From positions 519,049 to 583,048 of the forward strand of contig JAUIRK010001007.1 in NCBI GenBank assembly GCA_030549495.1: 64,000 bases of DNA, given 5' to 3'. Both the position numbers and the translations under genes were made by a program. Positions 34,133 to 46,765 of this stretch are shown here, in pieces (the stretch's first letter is position 1; every line of letters starts with the position of its first letter). Below the pieces are notes generated by a model, which saw nothing but the letters and a program-made list of their open reading frames with translations, had not been told where the DNA came from and did not search any database. Origin of the DNA: Nectonema munidae. Taxonomy: Eukaryota > Nematomorpha > Nectonematoida > Nectonematidae.

Positions 34133-34444
34133 TATCGTCAGATCGCTATAACCTGTGCACTTCAACAACAAAAACAGGAATAATAAACAAAAAGTTAATA
34201 GAAATGGTAAAAGTCTTCTTTGTTTAAAATTTCTTTAAAAGTCTTTATCCACATTTCGGTCAAATCCCAGTAACTCTTTACCCCCTAAATGTCTTTATCT
34301 CTTCATCTCTCAAAAGTGGTCGAAAGTTTATCTTTTAAAAAATTTTAAATACCACTTCGTTGTATGTGAGTAGAGTATTTCTTCTTGGCAAAATTAAATC
34401 TATCATTTTACATTTATACATCCATATTTTTGATTTAATTCTAG

Positions 34445-34557
34445 CGAATATAAAGTCCATTACAATTAAAATTCATTATCCAAGCGTGGATGCTTCTCTC
34501 CACAAAACGAACAGCTACGTTGGGTTAAGAGAAATCGCTGATCAAATGCTCAAAATT
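34445..34557 (+). CDS. EGF-SEA gene, first half of the SEA domain
   Basis: Acceptor TTTAATTCTAG, phase-1 start, GTAAGT donor at a phase-0 end. It encodes NIKSITIKIHYPSVDASLHK then NSYVGLREIADQMLKI. This is the opening strand and first helix of a SEA domain ('...i.l.i.n..yt..L.d..S..y..la.ei...l'), an extracellular, often O-glycosylated module of mucin-like and matrix-attached membrane proteins. The phase-0 intron within the domain matches the phase-0 start of the next exon. Confidence 0.78.
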
Positions 34558-35002
34558 GTAAGTTAATCAACAAATAATCGTCATCATAAATTGTGGTTAA
34601 ATCCTGTTTATATTTCAATCATGATTTGATCCTGCTATAATTTGTGTAAGATCTCCTCTTTCACTAAGGGTATCCTTTTTTTGTAATGTTTTTTGTATTT
34701 TTCATTCCTGCGTATAAGAATTTTGGAAATCCTCTGAATTGGGCCTATATTTGATGAAAATTTGTTAACAATAAGTGTAGATTATTGAATTAAACAGCTG
34801 CATTCTTTTTTTGTTTGTTCTTAGTTCTTTGCAAGTTAGTTAATTTCTTGGTTAGTAAAAATGACTTAATTATAAGTTTATAATCGATATTTAAGCTTTC
34901 GTAATCTCTATAAAAATAATTAATCATCGCTTAACTAACGCATTAACTAATATTCGCAAAGGTTAAATTCCATGTAATACCTCTCTGAATTAACTTCTTT
35001 AG

Positions 35003-35231
35003 ATGTGGTATGTCGTGCGAAGAAATACCTTCCTCTCGAATCACATAGTGAACATTCGGTTGGTAGCCTTGTCTAAAGAAACGTCATTGATCACTCTCAA
35101 CTTTCTGACGCAAAATGTTCCTTCCTTAACTTCAAAAACGATATACGACGCCATAGATGAGTACTTGCACGCCAAGGAATTAAACAGTTTGGCTCTAAAG
35201 TTGGACAATGCTTCCATTAAAAGTGTATTTG
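35003..35231 (+). CDS. EGF-SEA gene, second half of the SEA domain
   Basis: Begins in phase 0 after TTCTTTAG and ends G|GTATGA in phase 1, returning the gene to EGF phase. It encodes the rest of the SEA fold: MWYVVRRNTFLSNHIVNIRL, then ALSKETSLITLNFLTQ, then helix SKTIYDAIDEYLHAKEL. Where self-cleaving SEA domains have G-S-V-V-V this one reads T-S-L-I-T, so the glycine of the cleavage site is missing. I predict it is not autoproteolysed (inference). Confidence 0.78.
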
Positions 35232-37198
35232 GTATGAGCATTCAAACACTCCTATTTTCAAATTGCGTCCTACTAACTTTTTAACTTTAGACAACTTTAT
35301 TTCAAAGAAAAGTATAAGAACACTAAAAATTTTAAATGAAAAATTATACCACTTCAAATCTGAGAAAATTATATTAAAACTGTATTTAAAAAATCACAAT
35401 CGAAAGAATAATAATATAAAAATTTAGCACTATATTTGACTAGTTGCATTTAAGAGGTTTATACAAATGAAGACGTGAAGTTCTAAACAACAAATTGGTA
35501 ATTTTATTAAGAAAGACGAAGAAAAAGTCAATTTTTCAATGAATAATAAAAGATAATAATCAAGAGAACTATACCTTTTGAAACATCTTGAATCTGGGAG
35601 CAATGATGACATGAAAGAGTTGCAGCATAAACAAAACCTTATTTTGGTAAAAATTTTCTGCTGATAGGTAAAAAAAATTTGAATCTGTATGTTGGAAGTT
35701 TTTATATTTAAATATTTAACAATTATATAATGTATTTCCTTTCAGCCTCAAATTTACAATCTTTATATTCTACCTTTTTTATCTAACTTTTTTTATTTTC
35801 ATTTGACACTATGAGAAGAAGAAGAAGTTTATTTGAAAAAAACATAAGTGACAAAATGATTACATAAATAAGATATAAGGAACTATGTATAATATTAATT
35901 TATATATACAAAAAGCTTCATTTAACCCAATTTGCATTTTTATTTTTAAATATATTTGAAAAATTGAAGTTTTTCTTACTATAGAGAGAAAGTTGAGTAC
36001 GCAAACTCTTTGATCTAAATAGATCATTTTTTAGAGTTTCTATTTTAATCATTCAAATTAATCAAAAATTGAACCAATTATTTTTAACCTTTCATGAATA
36101 AATTTTGACTATTCAAATAAACTGCACACAAATCTTGATTCTGATTGGCTAAAATCAAATTATTTTCATCGAATCCCATGAATTATATTTAGCATATACG
36201 GAGAACGTTAATTACAGGTCACAACTAGTTTCAGAGAACTTGTGTAATCATAGAGATTTCATACAATACCTAGGGATTTCCTGAAATACAGGATTTCACA
36301 ATCTTACTATAAGTTCTACTATATCTAAAAAATATCTAATTTTTTAAATCAAACAAATTAATAACTATATTTTACATATTAATTATATTGATCATACCTA
36401 GTTTATTATTTAAAAGGATGGTGGTAAATTTACAACAATATTTCTTTTAAATTATGCATAATACTGGTTACCACTTTATATAGTAGCAGCTACTAAATTT
36501 TTTTTCAGCAGATATATAACTTCTCAAGAAATAACTATATGAAATTATTAACTATATTTATGCACAAAAAATCTTGGAAAATATAAGCTGGCCAAATAAC
36601 AAGTAAGCATTAGTTCTTTTAACTGATCTAAATGCCCAAACATGTGACTTGATGAGTAAATTTATCGGCATGTTAATTCTACTAAATATATCACTTGCAC
36701 CAACTCCACATTCTGTCAGGTATCTCCAATTCTGTCCTAATTGGCATTAGGGGGCAGATTTTACTAAACTAAAACTATAATAAGTAAATATTATAAGTTT
36801 ATTATAAGAAAGTAACTGGATTAAGAACTAAGAGAGTTGAGGAGCCTCATCCGTCTACGACACTTTTTAGCATACATATCAATAATGGTGTCAAATCCCA
36901 ATCGAATATCTCTGTGAACAAAAAGAAGAATGGGAGCATTAAAACGATCCTCATTCATTGAACTGCGAAGTGAATTGATGTGGTAAAACTTGATGTGTTT
37001 AAATAATAAATTTACAAAAAAAATGGGATAATATAAAAGTAATAAGTGTCACACTTAACTACGATTGAAACATAAAAAACTTATTAGGGCTTCTAATTTT
37101 AGAGAAAGATTGAATCTAAAAAACAAGTTGCAAAAATCATCATCATATTTGAGTTCTACGAAAAGAATTGAATCAAGAAAAATTTTCAAGCAATTAGT
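35232..37198. other. AT-rich intron with minor repeat traces
   Basis: A GAAGAAGAAGAAGTTTATTTG stretch at 35816-35836 resembles a reversed LINE 3' end. 36470-36550 (TAGTAGCAGCTACTA, then TTCAGCAGAT) resembles, in reverse, the repeat at 42546 and 46766. No gene is seen. Confidence 0.35.
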
Positions 37199-37256
37199 AA
37201 TGCAATTTTAGGCGGGGGCGTATGCCGGTTCCGCCCCCTTTAAATCCGCCAGTGAT
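37199..37256 (-). repeat. hAT-type element end (fragment)
   Basis: A short GC-rich island. Read backwards it starts CACTGGCGGATTTAAAGGGG and continues GGCGGAACCGGC, an end sequence of the kind seen in hAT elements. Partner end not found. Confidence 0.4.
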
Positions 37257-37311
37257 GTATAATATAAGAAATTTATAGCCAGATAAGAATTTTTAATTTT
37301 ATTTTTTTAAG

Positions 37312-37455
37312 ACGAAAGTATTTGCGATGATGAAGAGTTAAATCCGTGTGGAAACAATTCCAAGTGTACAGCATCGAAGTTAGGAAATTATCGGTGTAGT
37401 TGCAGCGAAAACTACTTGGACATCAGTCCAAACATCATCCAAACTGAATGCAGAA
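37312..37455 (+). CDS. EGF-SEA gene, exon with EGF module 7
   Basis: A phase 1-1 exon (acceptor ATTTTTTTAAG, donor A|GTAAGC). It encodes one EGF module starting ESICDDEELNPCGNNSKC and ending CSENYLDISPNIIQTEC. Like module 2 it has the 'LNPC..N..C' opening and the D-x-S-P finish. The SEA domain therefore sits between the tandem modules 3-6 and a further EGF pair (7 and 8), an order reminiscent of MUA-3/MUP-4-type attachment proteins. Confidence 0.87.
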
Positions 37456-37778
37456 GTAAGCTAACCCCTCAGTTTTTTTTCAAAAATAAAATTTCCACCA
37501 GTTTATGATGCAAAAAATTTAGATTTTACGTTTAAAAATTTTATAAGGATGTAATGATATTTCGCATATTTTTTAAGTTTAATACTTTGTAGCAGTAGAA
37601 AAGGTTTCTAAACTGAAAACGAGCCAAATGATGGTTTTGAAAAACTTCTAGAATTTTAAATTTTTGTGATTTTTTTTACATTTATCAATGTCAAAAAATA
37701 GTTGGAAAACACATAAAGAAAAATACACATAAAAATTTATGGCACAAGGTATAAGTCCCAAAACAGTTTCATGTTACG

Positions 37779-37936
37779 AGCTAGGTTAGGCATAGTCGGT
37801 AATCTGGCCTCTATAGGAGTCCGATTGTAGGACCGTTTAAACATTCCAATATTAAAACATATATCCTAGGGACGACATTTAGGGATGGAGTCAAATTCCA
37901 GGGGTAGATTGTTCCTAACCTAGCATGCCTTAAATT
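37779..37936. repeat. Small palindromic MITE
   Basis: Inverted ends GAGCTAGGTTAGGC ... CCTAACCTAGCATGCC about 155 bp apart, with no coding content. Family unknown. Confidence 0.45.
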
Positions 37937-38224
37937 ATGTATATCTTTCTTACCCGCTATAACATGTATCAAATATTATTTATTAATAATATATATGATA
38001 TTGCATGCCTTCAAACGCTTCTATTTTTGTAGCATATACCTTTTATAATCATATTCTTTTATTTAGGAACAAGATACATTCCGTTGTGCCGGTTTTTTAC
38101 CCTGGTTTTCTTCCTCTGAAGAATTCAAAGGTTTTTACGGTTAGGTAGTGCTCTAGCGACCCGATTCTATGTGGTTAGTAATCAAGCTATCACTAGACAA
38201 TAAGTTTGTTTCCCAAATTGGGAG

Positions 38225-38437
38225 CGTTCGCGTTAGGATTGTATCTTTCACTCTGTTGTATTTATATATTGTAACATAAATTCTTGTAAAATAATATATA
38301 TAACAAGGTATAGCTATTCTTTTGTAACAAGGGCCAGTAGGTGTTTAGTGGGATGGAAAGTCCAGTTAGGCTTGGACTCAGCATTCCGGGCGGGCCACGA
38401 TATCCGAAAGGATGGGTGCGAACGCCACAAACGACTT
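38225..38437 (+). repeat. Interspersed repeat, copy 2 (uninterrupted)
   Basis: The counterpart, in opposite orientation, of the split repeat at 12344-14122: CGCGTTAGGATTGTATC at one side and GGATGGGTGCGAACGCCAC at the other. It may continue to the left (to about 38040), where copy 1 has nothing comparable. A solo LTR is one possibility; no internal region is seen. 38438-39171 beyond it is AT-rich intron with nothing recognised. Confidence 0.55.
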
Positions 38438-39171
38438 AATTAATTAATTAATTAAATTTATTTATCAAAATTTTTGTAAAGTTAATTTTTTATTTTAAAA
38501 CATAATAAACTACAATTAAAATGATATATTTTTTGCAAATCTTCGAAAGGAATTGATTTTTGATTGAGCAAAATTAGTAGACTATAGTAAAAAAAATAGA
38601 TTCCAATTTTCTTTCTGATTGCGCACGTTAACGGAAAAATTCGGAACATTTAGAACATCAGCAATATAAACAAACTTGGCAACAAACTTTACAGATTATT
38701 TTTGAGTGAAATTTATTTTAAGTTAAGAGCGATAACATGTTAGAATTTGTGTTAACCCTTTAAGAAACATTAGGTCCGAAAATAAGTTCATTCCAGTCAC
38801 TATGTTAAAAAGTCCATTTTTTTCTCAACTTTATTTTTTGAAATAAGATGACAATTTTTCTTATCAATTCATTTCAATCAAAGTAAAAAATTTTGGAAAT
38901 CGAAGGCAAGAAATTAAAGAATGAAAACTTTTAAAAGAACTTCAATTTCAAATAGAACACAAAAATGTGATATTTTTAACCAAAATAATGAATTGAATTT
39001 TTCTTCTAAAGCAAAATAAATATCCATTCCTTTTCTTTCACTTTATCAAATTTTGTGTTGGTAAACACCTAAAAAAACGATCGAAAATATACTCTCTAGC
39101 TTCTCTAATATTCTCATTTTAAACATTGAAAAAAAAATGTATCCTAAAGCTTAAAGTATTTCTCATTTTAG

Positions 39172-39244
39172 AAATGTGTTCCTCTAGCCAAGTCTGCAAA
39201 TCAAACGGTTTATGCTTTCTGGATCAAGAAAAAACACAGTGTAG
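39172..39244 (+). CDS. EGF-SEA gene, EGF module 8, first part
   Basis: Acceptor TTTCTCATTTTAG, phase-1 start, donor AG|GTAAAA in phase 2. It encodes MCSSSQVCKSNGLCFLDQEK and the fourth cysteine. This is the only EGF module in the window split by an internal intron (53 bp). The split codon AG|A completes with the next exon. Confidence 0.82.
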
Positions 39245-39297
39245 GTAAAATCTCGAAAGCACTTCCAATTATACTTTTTAGCAATTCAACATTTTAG

Positions 39298-39344
39298 ATG
39301 TTTCACTGGCTTCTATGGCGTGAACTGTCAAGTGAATGGAAAAG
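39298..39344 (+). CDS. EGF-SEA gene, EGF module 8, second part
   Basis: Phase-2 start after ACATTTTAG, phase-1 end at G|GTGAGA. It supplies CFTGFYGVNCQVNGKG, the classical 'C.C..G(F/Y).G..C' end of an EGF module. It leads directly to the transmembrane exon, so module 8 is membrane-proximal. Confidence 0.82.
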
Positions 39345-40597
39345 GTGAGAAATGACGCTTTAAAGAATTTAAATTTAAAAAAGCAAAAGACGCTAATCAG
39401 CATTTAAACAATGTAGCTATATTCTATTTCCATAGTTCACACATTTCCTACATTTTATTTAGCATATTTCAAGTTTATGCCAAAACACAAAGTGGTTAAA
39501 TCCAGGAAATGCCATTTTTAAACAACCTAAACTCTCAAATTTAATTAAATTTAAACTAATTGTTAAGACTATAAATGTGAACTATAAGTGTTTGAGCGAA
39601 ATGGGTCAGGATTCATTCATTTATTTTAAAACCACATTTATAATTTTTGCAAACTTTATTTTACTTTCCTAATAGGTAATAACATCAAAAAATCAATATG
39701 TATTAAAAACAAATTTTAATGTAAAACATATGGGATATTTTTCTTTATTTGTTGAAAGAGGACTAAGAAAAATAAAAATTTAGTGGCAAATGAGTCTTTA
39801 TAGTTGAGAAATTCTTACGCGCTTAACAATGCGATATCGAAGCGTGAATCCGTTTCAGCTCATTTGGTCCGCTACTTTGCATGATACTAATACGTCATGG
39901 AACCATGTAAATAAAACCATGCAAAAATTATAATTTACCCTTTCCATAAAAATTGCAAAATAAAGGCTATAGCTTTTAAAATGTCAACACCGATGAACGA
40001 TCAAGAATGGTCATTTTTCAATTTTCAAGCAAATTTTTGTCACGTCTGAATCAAATTATGCAACTTTTCAACTTCTCTGTCCTTTAACTAAATGAAAGAT
40101 TCACTTTTCTTAAATTTAATATTTTTCAAGCTATAAACATAAAATCCATCTTTTAAGAAGATGCTCATTCAAAACCTCCTGAAGTAAAGATATGAAAAAA
40201 CATGATAATTAATGCAAAACATTAAATTTATATTTATTATATAAAATATTATTTTATTCAATTTAATTAATATGGAATTATGGAATATATTTACTATACC
40301 AAAACTTTTGTAAAAGGTGTAGGGGAGGCTGGTGCTTATACGTGGTATTTTACCCTATTTCTCAATAATCAAGTTTAGTTTCTGAAATACTTCGGAATAA
40401 GAAGATATAAGTGAATATTTCGTGAGGAATACGATCAATAATCTAGGCAGGTATAAGTTTCGTTCTAGATCCAAACAAACCTTAAAATATGAACTGTTTT
40501 TGGAGAAATTTTATCAAAGAAGCGGAATTTGAAATCACAGCAAATGACATTGAGAAGAGCAAAAGGAATAATGAATGTATCGTGTATTTCTTTTTAA
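39345..40597. other. AT-rich intron, nothing recognised
   Basis: No exon or repeat family. A slightly less AT-rich stretch near 40318-40350 (GGGGAGGCTGGTGCTTATAC) has no recognisable meaning. Confidence 0.4.
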
Positions 40598-40677
40598 GCC
40601 ATCGTTGGATCACTTATTTCCGTAGCTCTTCTCACATTGATCCTTGTCGTAGTACACTTTAAAAAGTCAAAGAAAAA
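40598..40677 (+). CDS. EGF-SEA gene, transmembrane exon (with a +1 shift)
   Basis: Acceptor TTTCTTTTTAAG and donor AA|GTAAGA. Entered in phase 1 it starts IVGSLIS. In the frame shifted by one base after the CCC at 40619-40621 it continues VALLTLILVVVHFKKSKKK, a textbook single-pass membrane helix followed by a basic stop-transfer sequence. In the expected frame it reaches a stop at the end of the exon. One C too many in the CCC run would explain this. The protein would be type I, with EGF/SEA outside and a short basic start to the cytoplasmic tail. Exons for the rest of the tail were not identified. Confidence 0.6.
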
Positions 40678-40851
40678 GTAAGAACACATATTTTCAATAT
40701 CTACAATTTTTCTTATTTCATTCAAAATCAAATCCTTTAACTGAGCTTAGCAAATGAACTGATACAAATAATATAGAGATCACACAAAGTAAAAATAGTA
40801 ATCCTATTAGTTAAATAGTAAAAAGGTAGACATATTACTTTTTATTTAATA

Positions 40852-41149
40852 CAGTCGACTACCTCTTATTCGCAATGCTCGGGATTCGGACTTTCCCAGA
40901 TTAGTGATTTTTTCGGTTTAGTGATTCTTTTTTTTTAATAAATCAATCACACGTTGCTTGTTCGATTTCTCCCGCTATAAACTTGACGAGAACAAAAATT
41001 CAATATCAGATGTCAGTTTAATATTAAAAGTACAACAAAAAATTTATTAAAATTTCTGATATTTTAGTTTGCAAATATTGAATAATGTTACTTAATTAAA
41101 GAAATGTTTAAAATTAAAGAATGATTTCCAGATTACAAGAAGTCAACTG
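40852..41149. repeat. Tigger/mariner-type MITE, about 300 bp
   Basis: TA-flanked ends: CAGTCGACTACCTCTTAT on the left and ATTACAAGAAGTCAACTG on the right, an imperfect inverted pair beginning CAGT. No coding content. The end is of the Tigger type, but it is a different family from the element at 12468. Confidence 0.7.
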
Positions 41150-42545
41150 TATAAAAAGTTCCATAACTATTTAAAAAATTTATAAGTAAAAATATTACTA
41201 TTTAGGAGTTTAGACATATTTATTTAGTTTAGTTTTTAGACCATCAAAAAAGTGTAAAATTGATATTAAATTACTTTTTCAACCTTTATTATCTTAATAA
41301 TTTTACACATACTGATAGTTTAAATTAAATTAATTTTTGTTAAATTATTGTATTTAAATGGCGTCAATGTTGTTAATAAATTTTTATAATTTCATAAAAA
41401 AAACTAACTTACAATGTCCTCTAATTGTTCATTAAAAAAATATATATAGAATTTTTTACAATAAAAACATGTTAAATGTTTTTTTTAATTTTTTGTTTTT
41501 TATTCAAATAATAATAACCAAAAATTCTTTTTGTTTAAAAACTGCGTAAAAAGTGCCAAATTTATTATTTCAAAAACTTTTTCAGAGAGTAAATTAACAT
41601 TAATTTCACGTTGTTAATAGTAACATTACTAAGAGTACTGGCTATAACCTTATATATTGTAGCTGTTAACAAATTTTTTCTCAAGAAATAAGAGAAAGTT
41701 TGATCGCTTCTATTATTATTGCCCTACGGAAACACTTCTATATGAGCATAAAATAAAAAAAAAAATTTTTTTAAATAATTACTTATTTTTATATTTTTTT
41801 CTTTTTAAAATAATATATATTATTTATATTATTATTTTTTAAATTTAAATTATATTCATATTTTCGATAAGTTAATTTTAAGACTTTTTGCAATCTTTTG
41901 ATCCGAGTAACATAAAGTAACGCTTATAGACTACTCTCACTTATGAATAAGAAATTTTTACACATCTATATTAATTAATATTATGTATTCACATCATGAT
42001 CGTAATTCAAAATACATATTCACAAACATTTCCTTTCTTCTCAGTAGGTTATTTAGCATTAAAAACTTTCTTCAACTTTCATGGTGTTGTTTGACTATAG
42101 TTTCTATAGTAAAGGATAACAAAGCACTTATTTCAGCCACATCATTATTTTCTAGACTTTTTACATTCTAATCGTTTAAAAAACATCGTTGCTCATTTTA
42201 ATTTGCATTATGTCTTCATAAGTTTGTTTGGTGAAAGATTTTCTAATTCCAAAGGTCAACTTTAAAAAAATTTCAAATCTTATGAGGTGAAAAAGAAACT
42301 AAGCTTTTGCTTCAACATTTTTCATATGTTAATCCATTTTTTCAAACCGTTTTTTCTGGCGTTTATTTTTCATTATCAACATTTTAATCAGCTAAATCAA
42401 GGCATCTGCAGTTTCAAATTTAGATTTAATAATTAGTAAACTGTGCATTCACTCAAAATTTAAACTGGTAATTCCAACTATAGTAACCTAAAAATACTAA
42501 CTAAAAATAACTACAAAAATCTAACGACACTGATGTAATGACAAC
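41150..42545. other. AT-rich stretch, nothing recognised
   Basis: Extremely AT-rich. It may be intron or the end of the EGF-SEA gene; no cytoplasmic-tail exon could be supported. Confidence 0.4.
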
Positions 42546-42700
42546 TTCACTGAAAAAAATATCTAGTAGCAGTTACTGGAAAAAAACTAATAATAATGAT
42601 TGTCCTTAAGATGGGTGTTTACCTAATAATTTTACTAGTTTTTACTCATAACTTTTTACTATAAATCTAATAATTATCTCATAACTAAAATATAGAAAAT
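42546..42700 (+). repeat. Dispersed repeat, copy 1
   Basis: Shares with 46766-46890 the run ACTGAAAAAA, GTAGCAGTTACTGGAAAA, TTGTCCTTAAGATG and CCTAATAATTTTACTAG (slightly altered in the other copy). Related fragments occur at about 36470 (reversed) and 41640. No terminal structure or coding content is clear. Confidence 0.5.
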
Positions 42701-43505
42701 CCAATAATTTTACTAGTTTTTTATAATTTAAATCAAAAATAACATGGATTTTGAGCCCTAATCTTATTCCAGTAATTAGGAAAATGTAATAAAATTATGC
42801 AAAATAGTTTAGTTTATTCAACAAAAATGTTATCATTAAATTGAAAAAACCCTTTCAAAGAGTTTTTTTCTATGTCTGAATCTTTTTTTAAATTTTTTTC
42901 AAATCGCATAATATATATTTTGATCTGTGAAAAAATGAAATAAAGATATCATCAGTCATAGTATTGTATATTGACATCAGAAGAATTTATATTCAGCTTC
43001 AACGAAATTTTTTCATGGATTGAAGAGAGCTTCAAAGTCCCAACAAATCTAACTTTTTCCACATTTTTTTCATAGAATAAAATAAGATAATTAACCATTT
43101 AAAGTCTAAATACAAAGTAGGTGAATATATCTGTCATAAATTGTTTGAAAAATAATCTACCTCTAAAACCAAAAATGGTGATAATAACTGTTTTAGACAC
43201 ACTAAAAAACTTGAGTATTTCAATAACAAAAAAAATTAAAAATGTTTCTTTATTAAAAAAGATTTTCAATCAAAACATAATAAATTCTTAGGAACTATAA
43301 CTTTATGATATTGATCATTATGAAGACTATAAACTTATGAGAAATTATGAAGACTATAATTGATATAATCTTGAACAAAATTTTAATCATTTTTGTATGA
43401 TTCTGAAACAAAATTGCAATTTTTTTCTGAAGACAAGTAACAGCGTTTACGGGTAGTTTATGAAATTAACAATATCAAAAAATGAATCATTAAAACTTTG
43501 AAAAT
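42701..43505. other. AT-rich stretch, nothing recognised
   Basis: No gene or repeat family recognised. Confidence 0.4.
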
Positions 43506-43760
43506 CTACAGTGGAATTAGTTGGAAGGAGCTAGAAGGTTGTTCAATAGTTTCAACTTGGAAGTTTTCACATTCTTTTGCATTTCTTGTTGATCTACATG
43601 TAAATAAACTGGCAAAATTATGCTTTCGTTCGAGGTGTTTATGATAAGAGCTAGTGTTGTAAAAAAGATTTTCACAGCATAAACACTTAAATGATTCTCC
43701 ACTTTTTTCGTGATTGTATCGAAAATGATTTAGATATTTGAAAAAAAATATTCGTTTCAA
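43506..43760 (-). CDS. C2H2 zinc-finger fragment
   Basis: The minus-strand frame encodes one classical C2H2 finger: C-x2-C-x12-H-x4-H, seen as KCLCCENLF then YHKHLERKH, around residues 24-46. An upstream HFRYNHEKSGESF looks like the end of a preceding finger or linker. After the finger the sequence is non-descript (NFQVETIEQPSSSF) and stops. It may be one exon of a larger zinc-finger gene or a fragment of a mobile-element protein; splice sites do not decide it. Confidence 0.4.
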   Translation of the reverse strand: MKRIFFFKYLNHFRYNHEKSGESFKCLCCENLFYNTSSYHKHLERKHNFASLFTCRSTRNAKECENFQVETIEQPSSSFQLIPL

Positions 43761-46700
43761 AAGAGCACAAACTACATTTCAACATGGTTTTTATGCCTAA
43801 CAATAACTTTTCTTGCAAAAAAATGCAACATATAATTTATATGTATTTTAAATTTTAAATGAAAAATTACTGTAAAAGTAATGTTTTACAAGGAAAAGTT
43901 TTGCATATTGTTTTTTATCAAATATATCTAATTAATGTTACAAATTCCGTCATATAACCAATTTAAATATACTATATGATAAAGTAGAGTAGGGAGTTTG
44001 CAAAAGATCATTTAAAGTAAATAACAGACTGTATGATAATTGCATTTTCATTCCAGCATATTATTATTTAGCGTAAAAGACATGAAAATATTTTGATTAT
44101 ATCAATTTTATTGTATTTTAACATGTTTTTTAACTCTCAAAATATTTGTGTACTTGCCTATTATTTCCCCATCATTGACATTTTAAAACCATTCTATGCA
44201 TTTTTCTTTATTGTCAAGTTTTCGAATAGGTCTTTAAATTATCCATTATTCTGCTTTTTTTTATATGAAAAAAATGGAAAAGGTTAATAAAAAGTTCAAA
44301 CAAAATTAATGTTAATATTATAAGTGTAAAAAATTAGTAGTGGCGGGGCAATAATAGGAAAGTACCGACATTAGTTTGAGGACCAATAGCCAATAGTTTG
44401 AAAAATGCGAACATATTGGTCCAGGATATCTCTTGTCGACGAAACCTTGTGCATCACATATATATATATGAGCTATTTGCCCTCTTAGATTATATATTCT
44501 TTATAATGGTTTAATGTATTTTTTCTTTGTTCACTTTGTTAATGGCAACTTAAATTTATACTGCTCGTCGATTCGCAATGTATAACCTTATTTAAAAAAG
44601 TAAAACCCTTCTAAATATTTAGAATCAAGCAAGAGCTCTTTGAATGAAGATCCAAGCTGAAAGTGATTTTCACAAGATTGGATGAAAAGCTGTGAAAAGC
44701 AATGCTTAAATATGTCTTATACTTGGTTTTAAAGCCTGCAACGAATCGTTGATATAATAAAGCGAACGAGAGTGTAGTCTCCTTTTTGTATAATTTTTTT
44801 CTACTTGGCAGCATGACTTTTTTTCCAATTTCATACAATCAATACATGCATATAGGTAGAGTGATTTATTTATTTCTTACATTTTATTCATCCGCCTAAC
44901 GTAAATGCACTTATTTAGAACTTTTGTGCAACACAAAATTTCCCAATATATATATATATCTATTTAAATCAATAAAAATTGCTATAAGATGAAAAGTCAA
45001 CTTTATTGCAAACAATGATTGATGTATGCAACAAATCTGCATCCTAAAAGTATTAGTTTGCCAAAGTAAATATTTTATATCACCCTCAATATCTATTTTT
45101 ACTTTTCGTCATTTTTAACACCTTATTGGCAAAATGAGACACAAGTGACTTTCGAAGTAAAATGCTCTGTTTAAAAAGTCAATCAAAAGTAACAGGAGGG
45201 GATCAGACTTAGAAAACCAATAAAACTTTTTGAAAAGTAATCGTCTGCTTACCTTTTTCAATTGTTCACTATTCGGCCTGTTTTTTTAAATTGTTGAAAA
45301 AAATTTGACATGATTTAACGAAAGTAATCAAAATCGTTTTATTCAAAGAGCTGTAAAAATTGTACAATATAAAAACCAAATATCTAATTTACAATAAATA
45401 GGTATATATATATAGATTCCACAAAATGAATTCCTATAAAATATAAGATTGATTGAGGAATGAACTCAATAAACAGTTTCTCTTCCCAAAAATTTGTTTT
45501 TCTTTTCTTCAAATCTTTCCATTATTACTGCAGCGTGCAAAAATATTGCGAGATTAAATAGTTTGCTAATTACAATAATATAGAATCAGTGTTTGGTTTG
45601 AGCCGTCAGTTTATTGGATAATTTTCTACGAATGAAATACGAGACTCAAGTTGAAAGACATCAATGATGAAAACCTTAGTTTACGTCCTGAAATTTCGTA
45701 TCTATCGAGAATTCCTTGAGTTCAATGCGTTTAGTTAAATGGATAAGCACTATGATGATGGACTGTTGTCGATATTGGCAAAATGTGATAATGAATGACA
45801 TTGTTCACTTATTAAACCAAAATTTGAGCTTTTACTATATGTAATTTTTGAAGAAAAGTTCACTTAACACACTTTTTTGTCTAACAAAACTGGAAAATTG
45901 GATATTCAATACCATTTACTTCAGCTACTCACTCTTCCAGTAAAAACAATATTCGGAATAGGATAACTTTTGGAAACAATAAACAGGGGTTAGCTTGAAA
46001 AATTTAGGCATTAATAGCATACGAATTCATTTTCCTATCATGGTATTAAAAAAGGATAAAATGACTTGATTGTGCCCAAAATTTGTTTTCTTGGGCAAAT
46101 TATCCAAAAAGGTTTCGTATTCTGAATTTAATACTCCAGTGATTCGGAAACAATCCCAGACCTTTACGCAAATATAGTTTTTTCATGGCTCAATTATCCC
46201 ATTCTCTTTGAAATATTTTATTAAGGTTAATTTATATAGGTATTTTCTTTAAATTTCTTTTTCTTGATAAAATTTTTTGGAATCGCAAAAAGTTTATTGA
46301 AAGATTTTTTTAATCAAAGCTGCATGTGATATTTTGAAAATAACCGAATTATCATGAATTCAATTCGTCTAAATGCGCATTTCATCGCTTAAGTGTGAAA
46401 CATCTACTTACCACTTGTTGCAATAAAAAATAGCTTTCCTTCTTATAAAGTTATTTATAGAAAAAAATCTCTATATGGATATCATGTCCGACTTTAAGGA
46501 AACGTAACCATACTGAGACTCACTTGTTAAGACCCCTACATTGAAAATCACAGAAATTTATTCATAATCTAATCTTTTCAAGTATGAAAACTTTTTAGCC
46601 ACATTAAATGAAAATTAAAATAATATAATTATAAGAACCGTAAGAAATCTGAGCATTACACACACATAAAATATCAAAACACTCAATGGTATCCTAAAAA

Positions 46701-46765
46701 TGGGTCAACTTTCGTTAACTAAAAAAGAAAGAATGCTCAATTGAATGCTTGAAATTATATTAAAC
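43761..46765. other. AT-rich stretch, nothing recognised
   Basis: About 3 kb of AT-rich DNA with short TA tracts (44459-44470, 44947-44960, 45401-45412). No supportable gene; small open frames on either strand lack motifs. Confidence 0.4.

Noticed and set aside
38225-38437. Assignment of the shared repeat to an LTR retrotransposon
   Set aside because: Only single units without internal region were seen. The ends are not securely defined, so only an undetermined repeat is reported.
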